A stretch of 64,000 nt of DNA from Thermoflexus hugenholtzii JAD2 (GTDB taxonomy: Bacteria > Chloroflexota > Dehalococcoidia > UBA2979), in contig CAMDNW010000003.1 in assembly GCA_945903275.1 (NCBI GenBank), positions 1 through 64,000 on the forward strand, read 5' to 3'. The notes under the pieces are model-generated. The model was not told the origin of the DNA, did no database searches, and worked only from the letters and a program-made list of their open reading frames with translations. This document shows, one piece after another, positions 43,019-51,662 of the stretch (the stretch's first letter is position 1; every line of letters begins with the position of its first letter). Both the position numbers and the translations under genes were made by a program.

Positions 43019-43756
43019 ATGACCATCGAAACCCCGACCTCCCCCTCCACCGAGCCAAACGACGATGCAAGCAAGGCCGTGCAACTCGTCGTCGTCTCTG
43101 ACTTCGTCTGCCCATGGTGCTTCGTCGGCCTGACGCTCGTCGAGCGTCTTCGCCGCGACTACCCGGACATCGAGGTCGCCTGGAGCCCTTACCTCCTCGA
43201 TCCGTCTGTCCCTCCTGAGGGCCGTCCGACGCTGCCGAGGCAACAGCCCGGCGACCAGCCCTCTGCTGTCGAGATTCGCGCTGCGGACGCCGGACTCTAC
43301 TTCAAGCGTGGCCGCACCTTCCGCCCCAACTCCATGCTCGCGCTCGAAACCGCATGGTTCGCACAGGAGCAGGGTCTCGATGACGCCGCCCTCCACCGCG
43401 ACCTCTACAGCGAGCACTTCGAGCAACTCGGCAACATCGGCGAGGTCGACACGCTCGTCCGCATCGGCGCCGAACACGCCCTCGACCCCGCCGTCCTCCG
43501 CAAGGCGCTCGAAACCCGCCGCTACCAGTCCGAGGTCGAGCAAGCCATCGAGGAGGTACAGGTGATCGGCGTCTCCGCCGTCCCCACCTTCATCTTCAAC
43601 GGTGAGTACGCCATCGTCGGCGCGGAGACCTATCCGGCCTTCCAGCGCATGATGGAGCGCCTCGGCTACCCCATCCCTCCCGGTGCCGAAACCCCACCAG
43701 ACACCTACCGCCTCACCTTCTCCGAGCCAACTACCGCCCCCACCAGCGAAGACTGA
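43019..43756 (+). CDS. DsbA-family oxidoreductase, FrnE-like
   Basis: A 245-aa thioredoxin-fold protein of the DsbA/FrnE branch. The redox motif CPWC is at residues 31-34 in 'VVVSDFVCPWCFVG', and the cis-Pro loop is 'GVSAVPTFIFNG'. No signal peptide is present, so it is cytoplasmic, as FrnE proteins are; these are linked to oxidative-stress tolerance and disulfide isomerisation. The start is ATG 43019, six bases after TATCAT, instead of the track's 42974. A perfect palindromic terminator follows. Confidence 0.92.
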   Translation: MTIETPTSPSTEPNDDASKAVQLVVVSDFVCPWCFVGLTLVERLRRDYPDIEVAWSPYLLDPSVPPEGRPTLPRQQPGDQPSAVEIRAADAGLYFKRGRTFRPNSMLALETAWFAQEQGLDDAALHRDLYSEHFEQLGNIGEVDTLVRIGAEHALDPAVLRKALETRRYQSEVEQAIEEVQVIGVSAVPTFIFNGEYAIVGAETYPAFQRMMERLGYPIPPGAETPPDTYRLTFSEPTTAPTSED

Positions 43757-43776
43757 CCGGGGCACGCACCGCTCAC

Positions 43777-43812
43777 AACAAAACGCCGAGGCAATTGCCT
43801 CGGCGTTTTGTT
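43777..43812. terminator. 36-bp perfect palindromic bidirectional terminator
   Basis: AACAAAACGCCGAGGC and its exact complement surround AATT, giving a 16-bp stem. T tracts flank it in both directions. It lies between the convergent DsbA and MaoC genes and should end both transcripts. Confidence 0.9.
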
Positions 43813-43836
43813 AGTGCACAGTTTCGGCTTACGTCG

Positions 43837-44274
43837 CTACAGTTTGCGCGGCAACTCCACCAGCGCGGTTCCCTGCACCGGTCGCTCGCCTCGCTCGTTC
43901 TCGAAGTAGACGTCCAGTTTCACTGTGGGCCGCCCGCCGTCTTCCAGCGTGTCCGTCACCAGTGCCAGGATGTTCAGCGCGTCCTCATGCAGCATCGGCC
44001 GCCGGAAGTCCACGTCGATACTGTGCAGCGTCCCGTACGCGCCCATCCAGTCCGTCACCACGCGCGTCGCCATGCACAGAGCGAACGCCCCCGGCACGAT
44101 CGCCTTCGGCATCCCGATCTGCTTAGCCGCCTCGTCGTCCGTAAACCGGTCGGGCCGCTCCGCCGTCTCAGGGTTCCCCGCGGCGCGGAACGCCACCACC
44201 TGCGCCCGGTCCGGCCGCCAAGGCAACGAGAATTCGTCGCCCGGCTCAACGTCTTCGAAGTACCGTTGTTCCAT
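43837..44274 (-). CDS. MaoC-family hot-dog dehydratase-like protein
   Basis: A 145-aa hot-dog-fold protein of the MaoC/(R)-hydratase family. The segment 'IVPGAFALCMATRVVTDW' fits the MaoC central helix, and 'HSIDVDFRRPMLHEDALNI' the following strands. The catalytic Asp/His dyad of true hydratases is not clearly recognisable, as the helix lacks the usual D..H spacing. It starts two bases after the stop of another MaoC-type gene, so the two probably form a heterodimer acting on an acyl-CoA. It is the last gene in the leftward men/PHP/maoC cluster. Confidence 0.82.
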   Translation of the reverse strand: MEQRYFEDVEPGDEFSLPWRPDRAQVVAFRAAGNPETAERPDRFTDDEAAKQIGMPKAIVPGAFALCMATRVVTDWMGAYGTLHSIDVDFRRPMLHEDALNILALVTDTLEDGGRPTVKLDVYFENERGERPVQGTALVELPRKL

Positions 44275-44276
44275 GA

Positions 44277-44753
44277 CTACGCCTCTCGCGGTGCTGTCTG
44301 CCGATGCACCATCGCCTGCTCCGAGACCGCCACCACGTCGCCGTGCTGGTTGCGGAACCGGTTCCGCCGCACCTCAAACACCATCGTCCCGGTGCGCCCG
44401 GTCTTCGCGTAGACCTCTTTCACGTCCGAAGACACGTGGATCGTGTCTCCCGGCCGAATCTGACCGAGCACTTCCATGCGCTGCCCGCTGTGGAACGCGG
44501 TGTTGCCGAACTTCACTTTCGCCGTCGGCCCACCCGCGATGCTGAGCGTCTGCAGGATGCCCGGCGGCACCGTCAGCCCGCCGTGTGGCCCCGCCGCCGC
44601 CGCCGCCTCATCCGTGTACAGCGGGTTCGTCTCCCCCGTCGCCACGAGATACTGCGCGACACGGTCGGGGAGTATCTCCGCCGACCCCACTTCAACCTCA
44701 ACGCCGATCGCGCTCGCGTCGTACTCGAACACCGGTGCCTGTTCTGTCGTCAT
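44277..44753 (-). CDS. MaoC N-terminal-type (FAS1-like dehydratase) protein
   Basis: A 158-aa hot-dog protein of the MaoC_dehydrat_N/FAS1_DH type. The N-terminus 'GVEVEVGSAEILPDRVAQYLVATGETNPLYTDE' is typical, and 'GGLTVPPGILQTLS' lies in the central helix. In two-subunit hydratases this partner usually supports, while the other binds the acyl-CoA. Its start overlaps the PHP gene's stop by four bases (44750-44753), and the second MaoC gene follows two bases after its stop, so translation is tightly coupled. A role in acyl-CoA hydration is inferred. Confidence 0.82.
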   Translation of the reverse strand: MTTEQAPVFEYDASAIGVEVEVGSAEILPDRVAQYLVATGETNPLYTDEAAAAAGPHGGLTVPPGILQTLSIAGGPTAKVKFGNTAFHSGQRMEVLGQIRPGDTIHVSSDVKEVYAKTGRTGTMVFEVRRNRFRNQHGDVVAVSEQAMVHRQTAPREA

Positions 44754-45523
44754 CCTCGCACCTCCCCACTCGTGGCTCCTGCCTCAAGCGTCTGCTCCAC
44801 CGTGACCGGATGGTACTCCCCGTGCGTCAGCTCCTGTACGAGTTCCTCTACCGAGATAATCGGCCGCCGGAACGCCGTCAGGCACCGCCCGATCGCGCTC
44901 ACAAAGTGCGCGTCCGACCCGCCCACGCACTTCAGCCCGAACCGATCCGCGAGTTCCTGCCCGCGCCCGTTCTCCTCGTTCGAAGACCCACCGTTCAGCT
45001 GCTCAATCGCCGTCACGATCCCCTCGACGGCCACTCCGCGCGTGTCCACGTGCTCAGCTAGACCGATCCGAGGCCGTCCTGCGTGCGCCGCGACCGCGAA
45101 TCCGCCGGTCTCGCGTGCCGCCTTGAAGACATCCACGTACGGCAGCGCGACCGACTTCAAGTCGAACCCACGGACAAACTCTGGCGTGATCCCGTACACG
45201 AGCACATGCCCGATGTCCGTCTCTACCTCCGCGCCCCGCAGAATCGTGACCCCGTACTGCTCACTGAGCGCTGAGTATTCCGTCGCCGGGTCGTACTGCC
45301 GGTGCTCCGTGAGCACAAAACCGTCGATGTGATAGCCGCGCTTCCGCCGCGCGACGATCCATTTCGCATACCCCTCCACCGTCCCGCCCGCATCGTCGGA
45401 AGCGTCAGTCGAGTGCGAATGGAGGTCGAGGTACCAGAGTCCGTCAGCAGAAGGTGATGTCGTAATGGTCGTGTCCTGCCCGCTGTCCGTCGGGTGGCTG
45501 CACACCGAGGCGTGCCGCGCCAT
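44750..45523 (-). CDS. PHP-domain metal-dependent phosphoesterase
   Basis: A 257-aa PHP (polymerase and histidinol phosphatase) protein. The first metal motif is 'YLDLHSHSTDASDDAG', then 'GFVLTEHRQYD', 'LRGAEVETDIGHVLVYG', 'AAHAGRPR' and 'GGSDAHFVSAIGR', the ordered His/Asp/Glu ligands of the PHP fold. It is probably a small-molecule or nucleotide phosphoesterase. The gene lies 40 bases after menC in the same direction, and its stop overlaps the next gene's start. A link to menaquinone synthesis is not obvious. Confidence 0.87.
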   Translation of the reverse strand: MARHASVCSHPTDSGQDTTITTSPSADGLWYLDLHSHSTDASDDAGGTVEGYAKWIVARRKRGYHIDGFVLTEHRQYDPATEYSALSEQYGVTILRGAEVETDIGHVLVYGITPEFVRGFDLKSVALPYVDVFKAARETGGFAVAAHAGRPRIGLAEHVDTRGVAVEGIVTAIEQLNGGSSNEENGRGQELADRFGLKCVGGSDAHFVSAIGRCLTAFRRPIISVEELVQELTHGEYHPVTVEQTLEAGATSGEVRG

Positions 45524-45563
45524 TCTCGCCGTTACGCCGAAAGACCGTCAACGGAGTCGAGTT

Positions 45564-46679
45564 CTACCCCCGCCGCTCCATCCACGGCCACGTCGCCAGC
45601 GTATCGAGAGCGCCCGCGTCCACCTCGACCCCCAGTCCCGGCCGTTGCGGCACTTCCATCCGCCCCTCAGTCGGCAACAGCGGTTCGTCCACAATGTCCG
45701 CCGCCAGGTGCTCCCCCGTGCTCAGCCCATGCGCCACCAGCGTCGAAGGCAGCGCCACCGCAAGGTGCAGCGCCAGCGCCGTCCCGATGCTCGAATCAAA
45801 GGTCGTCGTCACAAAGCAGCCGACGCCTGTCCGCGCCGCCCGCCGCGCAATCGCCAGTGCCGGACGCACGCCGCCGAGGCGCATCGGTTTCAGCACCAGC
45901 AGGTCCGCCGCCCCGCCCGACAATACTTTCAGCGCACTCTCTTCATCGCTGATCGCCTCGTCTGCCGCGATCCGGCCAATGTCGTCCCACTTCAATCGCT
46001 TCAGTGCGTCCAGATCCGTCCCTGCCACCGGCTGCTCGATTAATTCGATGTGCAGCGGCATCAGCCGTTCCAACGCCTCACGCGCCTGCACCTCACTCCA
46101 CGCCCCGTTGGCATCAAGGCGGATCGCGACGTTCGGGAACTGCGCCCGCAACCCTTCGATGCGCGCGATGTCGTCGTCGATGCTACCCGCGCCGACTTTC
46201 ACCTTGATCGTGCCGTACCCCGCCGCGATCGCCTCGGCGGCGAACGCGCCCATCACTTCCGCTGTCCCGCTCCCGATCACGGCGTTCACCATCACGTGGT
46301 CGAGCGGCGCCGATGACAGGAGTGCCGACAGCGTCGCCCCTTGCCGTCGTGCTTCTAGGTCGAGTAATGCGACATCCAGCGCGCAGCGCAGCGCTGCCAC
46401 ACCCGGCCCGCGCACCGGCAACGCCTCCGGTGCCGGGTCGATCAGTAACGCGTCCCCACGCGCATCGAGCAGTGCGAGCACGTCCGTGACTGTCCCATCG
46501 CCAAGCGCCGGGAACGGCGATGCCTCACCGATCCCCACTGCACCGTCCGCACTGTGCAACTCCAGCAACACGCCCTCGCGGTCGGCCAGCACCGAATGCG
46601 CCGCCTCGAAGCGGTGCCGCAGCGGCAGCCGGAACGGTCGCCACCGCACCGCGATCAGCCGGGGCAACGTCTCGTTCAC
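45564..46679 (-). CDS. menC: o-Succinylbenzoate synthase MenC
   Basis: A 371-aa enolase-superfamily enzyme that dehydrates SHCHC to o-succinylbenzoate. The barrel carries the KxK lysine in 'TIKVKVGAGS', metal ligands in 'RLDANGAW', 'ELIEQPV' and 'AADEAISDEES', and the second lysine in 'LVLKPMRLGG'. The track ORF starts at 47018, but a GTG at 46679 overlaps the menA stop (GTGA) and begins the conserved 'LPRLIAVRWRPFRLPL'. Context between menA and upstream menH/menD/menF supports MenC over other family members such as N-acylamino acid racemase. Confidence 0.9.
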   Translation of the reverse strand: MNETLPRLIAVRWRPFRLPLRHRFEAAHSVLADREGVLLELHSADGAVGIGEASPFPALGDGTVTDVLALLDARGDALLIDPAPEALPVRGPGVAALRCALDVALLDLEARRQGATLSALLSSAPLDHVMVNAVIGSGTAEVMGAFAAEAIAAGYGTIKVKVGAGSIDDDIARIEGLRAQFPNVAIRLDANGAWSEVQAREALERLMPLHIELIEQPVAGTDLDALKRLKWDDIGRIAADEAISDEESALKVLSGGAADLLVLKPMRLGGVRPALAIARRAARTGVGCFVTTTFDSSIGTALALHLAVALPSTLVAHGLSTGEHLAADIVDEPLLPTEGRMEVPQRPGLGVEVDAGALDTLATWPWMERRG

Positions 46680-47578
46680 AGCGCGGTCGTGACGATGCCC
46701 GTCGACAGCAGCAGCGCGAACACCAAATGCAGCCGCGCTGTCGCGCGCAACGCGCGGTTCAACGTCGGCCCGTCCACATTCCTCAGCACGGCTTCGGCCG
46801 GCCGGAATGCTAGTGGTGCGCTCAACCACGGCAGCAATGTCCACACCGGAAAGTCGCCCACCAGCCACAGCCCCGCCGATGCGAGATACGCGCCCAGCAT
46901 CATGCTCACGTACATCGCACGCGTCCGTCCGCGCCCCAGCAGCACCGCCAGCGTCCGCTTCCCCGCCACCCGGTCGGTCTCGATGTCGCGCACGTTGTTC
47001 ACCACCAGGATCGCGCACACCGTCAGCCCCACGGGGATCGAGGCCGCAAACACCTCACGCGTGACCGTCCCCGCCTGTACGTAGTACGTTCCCGCCACCG
47101 CCACCACGCCGAAGAACAGGAACACGAACAACTCGCCCAGCGAGCGGTACCCGAACGGCCACGGCCCGCCGGTGTACGTCAGCGCCGCAAACATCGAGGC
47201 GAGCCCGATCGCGATCACCGGCCACCCCGCCACGTACGTGAGGTACAACCCCATGACCGTCGCAAGGCCGAATGACACCGCAACGCCCAGCATCACCGCG
47301 CGCTCGCTCACCCACCCCAGCTGCGTGACCCGAGGCGGCCCGACGCGCTGGTCGGTGTCCGCACCGCGCCGGAAGTCCGAGAGATCGTTGGCGAGGTTGG
47401 CCCCCGCCTGAATCAGCAGCGCGCCAAGCAGCGCCGCCAGCGCGGTCATCGGCTCGAACGCCCTATCCCGCAGCGCGAGCGCCGTTCCGACCGCCACCGG
47501 TGCAACCGCCGCCGTCAGCGTTGGCACGCGGATCGCGAACAGCCACGTCCGCACGGCCCCTGGGCGCTGGCTCTGCAT
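46676..47578 (-). CDS. menA: 1,4-Dihydroxy-2-naphthoate polyprenyltransferase MenA
   Basis: A 300-aa UbiA-superfamily membrane prenyltransferase that attaches the isoprenoid chain to DHNA. The two aspartate-rich motifs are clear: 'NLANDLSDFRRGADT' (about residues 63-77) and 'NNVRDIETDRVAGKRT' (about 193-208). About eight or nine hydrophobic segments are present. It is 21 bases downstream of menH and its stop overlaps menC's start. The extra 'GPPRVTQLGWV' after the first motif is usual for MenA. Confidence 0.94.
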   Translation of the reverse strand: MQSQRPGAVRTWLFAIRVPTLTAAVAPVAVGTALALRDRAFEPMTALAALLGALLIQAGANLANDLSDFRRGADTDQRVGPPRVTQLGWVSERAVMLGVAVSFGLATVMGLYLTYVAGWPVIAIGLASMFAALTYTGGPWPFGYRSLGELFVFLFFGVVAVAGTYYVQAGTVTREVFAASIPVGLTVCAILVVNNVRDIETDRVAGKRTLAVLLGRGRTRAMYVSMMLGAYLASAGLWLVGDFPVWTLLPWLSAPLAFRPAEAVLRNVDGPTLNRALRATARLHLVFALLLSTGIVTTAL

Positions 47579-47599
47579 CCGTTATTCCTTATGTCACTT

Positions 47600-48430
47600 C
47601 TACGAAGCGGTCGTGCCGTGTACTCGCCGCAGGAACTCCAGCACCAGCGCGGTGAACCGCTCCGGCTGCTCCAGGTGCGCGGCGTGTCCCCCGCCTGCGA
47701 TCACATGCATCGTAGCGTCCGGCATCGCTGCCGCCATCTCGTGCCCAACCGCCGTGTAGCGCGTGTCCCCTTCGCCCGCCATCAGCAGTGCCGGCACACG
47801 CACTTCGGACAGCCGCTCGTGGACCCCTTCCTGCGACCCTGTTCCCATCCCCCGCAGCGAGTTCGCCAGCCCTCGCACGGAGTTCCGCAGCCGCCCCGCG
47901 CGCTGCGCGTCCCACACGTCCTTCGGCAACGAGGCGTGCGAAGCGAACAGCGGGATCGCCTGCCAGTAGTCGGTGAACGGCTCCACCCCGTCGGCTTCGA
48001 GGCGCTGCGCGAGCACCTCATCGCTCGCTACCCGCTCCGCACGCTCCTTCTCGGTACGCAGCCCCGGGCTGGCCCCTTCGAGGATCAGCGCGGCTACCAC
48101 ATCCGGCCGATATACCGCCACCTGCAACGCCGTCCGCCCGCCCATCGAGTACCCCAGCCACGTCGCGCGCGGATACCCCACTCGCTGCACGAGCATCGCG
48201 AGGTCATCGGCCACCTGCCGCATCCGGTAGTGATCCAGTCCCTCCGGTGCGTCTGACTGTCCATGCCCGATGATGTCGCAGGCGATCATCGTGAACTCGC
48301 CCGCAAGCGCCTCGGTCACACGCGCCCACCCGCGCGCCGATCCGGTGAAACCGTGTAGCAGCACGACCGGCGGCCCCTGCCCCGCGACCTCGGCGTTGAG
48401 CATCACCCCGCCAGCGTCGAGGCGTGTCAT
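47600..48430 (-). CDS. menH: SHCHC synthase MenH (alpha/beta hydrolase)
   Basis: A 276-aa alpha/beta-hydrolase that removes pyruvate from SEPHCHC to form SHCHC. The oxyanion segment is 'LLHGFTGSARGW', the nucleophile elbow GYSMGGR near residue 94 (family GYSMGGR), and the His lies in 'GGGHAAHLEQP'. GYSMGGR is characteristic of MenH rather than general hydrolases. Its ATG overlaps the menD stop by four bases, which strengthens the call. Length is normal. Confidence 0.93.
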   Translation of the reverse strand: MTRLDAGGVMLNAEVAGQGPPVVLLHGFTGSARGWARVTEALAGEFTMIACDIIGHGQSDAPEGLDHYRMRQVADDLAMLVQRVGYPRATWLGYSMGGRTALQVAVYRPDVVAALILEGASPGLRTEKERAERVASDEVLAQRLEADGVEPFTDYWQAIPLFASHASLPKDVWDAQRAGRLRNSVRGLANSLRGMGTGSQEGVHERLSEVRVPALLMAGEGDTRYTAVGHEMAAAMPDATMHVIAGGGHAAHLEQPERFTALVLEFLRRVHGTTAS

Positions 48431-50205
48431 CGCGCTGCGGCCCGCGGCGCATCAAGCACGCGCGCGACTGCTTCCTCGACACGCGCCCACACCTCGCGGT
48501 GCTGTGCCACGTTCCGCACCCGGTCAGTGCGTACTTCGAGCACGTTCAGTCCCTCGCGCTGCACGGCGGAAGCAATCGATGTCGCCCACCCGCGTGCGGC
48601 CTCGATCCGCTCGTATCGTCCGCCGTGCAGCGCCACCGCATGTGTGAAATCGAGGCCATGCGGTGTCCCAAACCACGTCTCAAACTCCTGCAGCGCATCC
48701 TGCGCCTGTGGCAGGAAGTGGAATATCCCGCCGCCGTCGTTATTCACCAACAGCACTGTCAGCGACAGCCCGTGCCGCCGCAGCGCCCACAGTCCGTTCA
48801 GGTCGTGGAAGAACGAAAGGTCGCCGATCAGCAGCACCACCGGCCCCTGCTTCGCCGCCGCCGCTCCCACCGCCGTCGACACCACGCCATCAATGCCCGA
48901 GGCGCCCCGCGTCCCTACGATGCGCACCTCACGTCCCACCGCCGGGTAGAACGACTCCATGTCGCGCACCGGCATCGAGTTCCCCACCACCAGCGTCGTG
49001 CCGTCCGGCAGCGCCTCCGCCAGTTCCATCGGCGCGCGGCCCTCGAACGGCTCGTCCATCGCATCCGCCGCCGCGAGCAGCGCCTCACGCGCCGCCGCGT
49101 TCGCCTCGCGCCACAACACGAGCCAGCCCGCCTCTGTGCGCACGCCCATCGAGGCGACCGCATCGCACAGCGTCACGCAGAACAGCCCGGGGTCGGCATG
49201 CACCATCGTCTGCGCCGTGCCCTCCGGATCGCGCCATCCGCCTGCGACATCGACGACGATCTCGCGCAACCCCTCGCGCGACGCGAGGAACCCCAGCGCG
49301 GGCCGCGAGGTCGCCGCGGCCCCGAACCGCAGCACTACATCTGCTGCTGCCGCCTGTGCAAACCGCGCGGTGCGGAACAGCGGGTCGTATGCATCGATCA
49401 CACCGTCCAGTACGTGCGTTCCCGCCCGCAGTCCCGACAGCGGCTCCGCCAGCACCGGCCACCCGAGCGCCGCCGCGAGCGATGCGATCTCGTGCGCGGG
49501 CAGTCCGTACGGCTCCGGCCCGCAGTAGATCACGCCGTGCTTCCCTGCGATCTCACGCGCCAGCCCTTCGGCCACCTCTCGCGCAAGCGCGGCCGGTGGC
49601 GGAACCATCGAGGCGACCTCGGGTGCAAGCGCAGGCAGCGGCGGTGTCGCGTCGGTCAGCGGTTCGCGGAACGGGAAGTTGATGTGTACCGGCGCCGGTG
49701 GCTGCTCGCACGCCAGCGCCAGCGCCCGTGCCGCCGTGGATCGCGCGAGGCGCAACAGCACGTCGGTGCCATCGGCGACTGGCATTTCGAACGCCTGCTT
49801 CACATGTGTGCCGTACACACGCGACTGGTCGATTGTCTGGTTCGCACCTACGTCACGCAGTTCCGGCGGCCGGTCCGCCGTGAGCACGATCAGCGGCACC
49901 CGCGACAGCGACGCCTCGAATACCGCCGGCGCAAAGTTCGCTGCCGCCGTGCCCGAGGTGCACACCAGCCCCACCGGCTCGCGCAACTGCCTCGCCAGCC
50001 CCAGCGCGAAGTACCCCGCCGACCTTTCATCGAGGTGCAGCCACGGCGTGATCCCTGGCTCGCGCACAATCGCCAGCGTCAGCGGCGTCGACCGTGATCC
50101 CGGTGCGATCGCAATGTGGCGCAGCCCGCTCGCGCGCAACTGTGCGATGAAGGTGCGGACGTACTGGTCGGCATGCGCTGTTGGCGATGCGTGCGACGGT
50201 GTCAT
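48427..50205 (-). CDS. menD: SEPHCHC synthase MenD
   Basis: A 592-aa ThDP-dependent enzyme that adds 2-oxoglutarate-derived succinyl semialdehyde to isochorismate. The MenD-specific 'IAIAPGSRSTPLTLAIV' is near the N-terminus, followed by 'DERSAGYFALGLARQL' with the catalytic Glu and 'PVGLVCTSGTAAANFAPA'. The C-terminal ThDP site includes 'LLIGDLSFFHDLNGL' and 'VLLVNNDGGGIF'. It begins three bases after the menF stop and overlaps menH at the end. All landmarks are present and the length is normal. Confidence 0.96.
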   Translation of the reverse strand: MTPSHASPTAHADQYVRTFIAQLRASGLRHIAIAPGSRSTPLTLAIVREPGITPWLHLDERSAGYFALGLARQLREPVGLVCTSGTAAANFAPAVFEASLSRVPLIVLTADRPPELRDVGANQTIDQSRVYGTHVKQAFEMPVADGTDVLLRLARSTAARALALACEQPPAPVHINFPFREPLTDATPPLPALAPEVASMVPPPAALAREVAEGLAREIAGKHGVIYCGPEPYGLPAHEIASLAAALGWPVLAEPLSGLRAGTHVLDGVIDAYDPLFRTARFAQAAAADVVLRFGAAATSRPALGFLASREGLREIVVDVAGGWRDPEGTAQTMVHADPGLFCVTLCDAVASMGVRTEAGWLVLWREANAAAREALLAAADAMDEPFEGRAPMELAEALPDGTTLVVGNSMPVRDMESFYPAVGREVRIVGTRGASGIDGVVSTAVGAAAAKQGPVVLLIGDLSFFHDLNGLWALRRHGLSLTVLLVNNDGGGIFHFLPQAQDALQEFETWFGTPHGLDFTHAVALHGGRYERIEAARGWATSIASAVQREGLNVLEVRTDRVRNVAQHREVWARVEEAVARVLDAPRAAAR

Positions 50206-50208
50206 GGA

Positions 50209-51492
50209 CTACCCGGCAGCGCCGCCGGCGAGCGCACCCGTCAGCGGCATAAACTTCATTTCGATCTCGGCCAGTTCGTCAGCGGGTCGCGAGTCGCCCA
50301 TGATCCCCGCCCCCGCAAACAACCATGCCCGTGCGCCGCGCACCAGCGCCGACCGCAACCCGACCGCGAACTCGCCGTCGCCCGCCGCGTCCAGCCAGCC
50401 GACCGGCCCCGCGTACCAACCCCGGTCGAACGTCTCGTGCTGCGCGATCACTGCGTGGGCCTCCGCCCGTGGATACCCGCACACCGCCGGCGTCGGGTGC
50501 AGCCCCTGCACCAGCGCGAGGATGTCGATGCCCTCGATGGCCCGCGCGGTCACTTCCGTCGCCAAGTGTTGGATGTTCCGCAGCTTCAGCAGGACCGGCT
50601 GGTTCGGCGCACGCACCTGTTCCGTCAGCGGCGCAAGGCTCTCACGCAACGCGCGCACCACGGTCTCGTGCTCAATGCGGTCTTTCGCGCTGTTCAGCAG
50701 CGCCTGCCCCGCCCGCTCATCCTCCGCCGCGTCACCACCTCGTCGCGCCGACCCCGCGAGGCCAAGCGCGCGCACTAGGCCCTCGCGACTGCTCACCAGC
50801 AACTCCGGACTGGCGCCAAGGAATGTGCTGGCGCCCGCGCGAAAGGAGAACACGTGGCAGTCCGCATACTCCGCGCGCAGCCGTACCAACGCCGCGCCGA
50901 TCGCGATCGGCCCGTCCGCAATCAGTGCTCTTGATGCTGCCAGCACCGCTTTCTCATAGTGCCCCGCGCGCACCGCTGCCGCGACCGCAGCGACGCTCGT
51001 CAGCCACCGCGTGCGGTCAATGTCGTGCGCGATCGTGAGCGTCCGCTCCACGCAGTCGTTGCTTCCGCCACCGCCAAGCACGGCCTCCACCTCACCAGGA
51101 TCCACCCCCGGCGCGACCACCACGCCGCTCACTCCGCCGTCGCGCACGAACAGCAGTCGAGGCAGCACCAGCGCCCCTGCCGCAAATCCGTCCCACGCAC
51201 CCGAAGGCGGTCGCGCGCCATCGAAGGCGAACCCACCGATCAGCCTCGGCCGCAATTCCGGTGTATCAAAGTCCGCGGGAGCATCGAGTAGTCGTCGTAC
51301 CGCCTCGCGCACGCCGGACGGCCCCACACGCGGCGCGGCCTCGGCTCGCCCCGCCTCGCCGACACCGACCAGCGCAAATTCCCGCGCGGGTTGCTCGTAC
51401 GAGGCGACCACGTGGTTCGCGGCAGGATGCGCCAGCAGTGTGCACGGGTCAAAGTCGCCCGGCAGCCGGATGCTGCGGAATCCCCGGCTCAT
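50209..51492 (-). CDS. menF: Isochorismate synthase MenF
   Basis: A chorismate-binding enzyme that makes isochorismate, the first committed step of the o-succinylbenzoate route. The conserved C-terminal part has 'LGASPELLVSSREG', 'ALAGSARRGGD'-like 'GLAGSARRGGDAAED', 'LHPTPAVCGYPRAEA' and 'DRGWYAGPVGWLD', all typical of isochorismate synthases. The track start is ATG 51600, but a TATACT hexamer ends only two bases before it; a transcript starting there would exclude it, so I prefer ATG 51492 (MSRGFRSIRLP, 427 aa). It is the first gene of menF-D-H-A-C. menB and menE are not in this window. Confidence 0.93.
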   Translation of the reverse strand: MSRGFRSIRLPGDFDPCTLLAHPAANHVVASYEQPAREFALVGVGEAGRAEAAPRVGPSGVREAVRRLLDAPADFDTPELRPRLIGGFAFDGARPPSGAWDGFAAGALVLPRLLFVRDGGVSGVVVAPGVDPGEVEAVLGGGGSNDCVERTLTIAHDIDRTRWLTSVAAVAAAVRAGHYEKAVLAASRALIADGPIAIGAALVRLRAEYADCHVFSFRAGASTFLGASPELLVSSREGLVRALGLAGSARRGGDAAEDERAGQALLNSAKDRIEHETVVRALRESLAPLTEQVRAPNQPVLLKLRNIQHLATEVTARAIEGIDILALVQGLHPTPAVCGYPRAEAHAVIAQHETFDRGWYAGPVGWLDAAGDGEFAVGLRSALVRGARAWLFAGAGIMGDSRPADELAEIEMKFMPLTGALAGGAAG

Positions 51493-51602
51493 GAAGGGTG
51501 CTGGAATCGGCGCACGCTCGATGGGAAGGCGGCGCGCCAGCTGGTGTGGCGAAGCATCTGGTGTCCCTGGATATGTGTGTACCCGTCTCTCGGGCCGCAT
51601 TC

Positions 51603-51608
51603 AGTATA
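51603..51608 (-). promoter_or_regulatory. -10 element TATACT of the men operon
   Basis: On the minus strand TATACT lies about 110 bases upstream of the preferred menF start. It is the best -10 in the gap between menF and the divergent small membrane protein. Confidence 0.45.
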
Positions 51609-51650
51609 GAAGCGGCCCCCGTTACACGCGCCCGTTGCGCCGCCCTCCGT

Positions 51651-51656
51651 TACCAT
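51651..51656 (+). promoter_or_regulatory. -10 element TACCAT of a leaderless promoter
   Basis: TACCAT, exactly six bases, ATG at 51663. Confidence 0.6.
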
Positions 51657-51662
51657 GCCGCC

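Noticed and set aside
48424-50097. 557-aa plus-strand ORF antisense to menD
   Set aside because: Arg/His/Gln-rich shadow frame; menD on the other strand has all its motifs.
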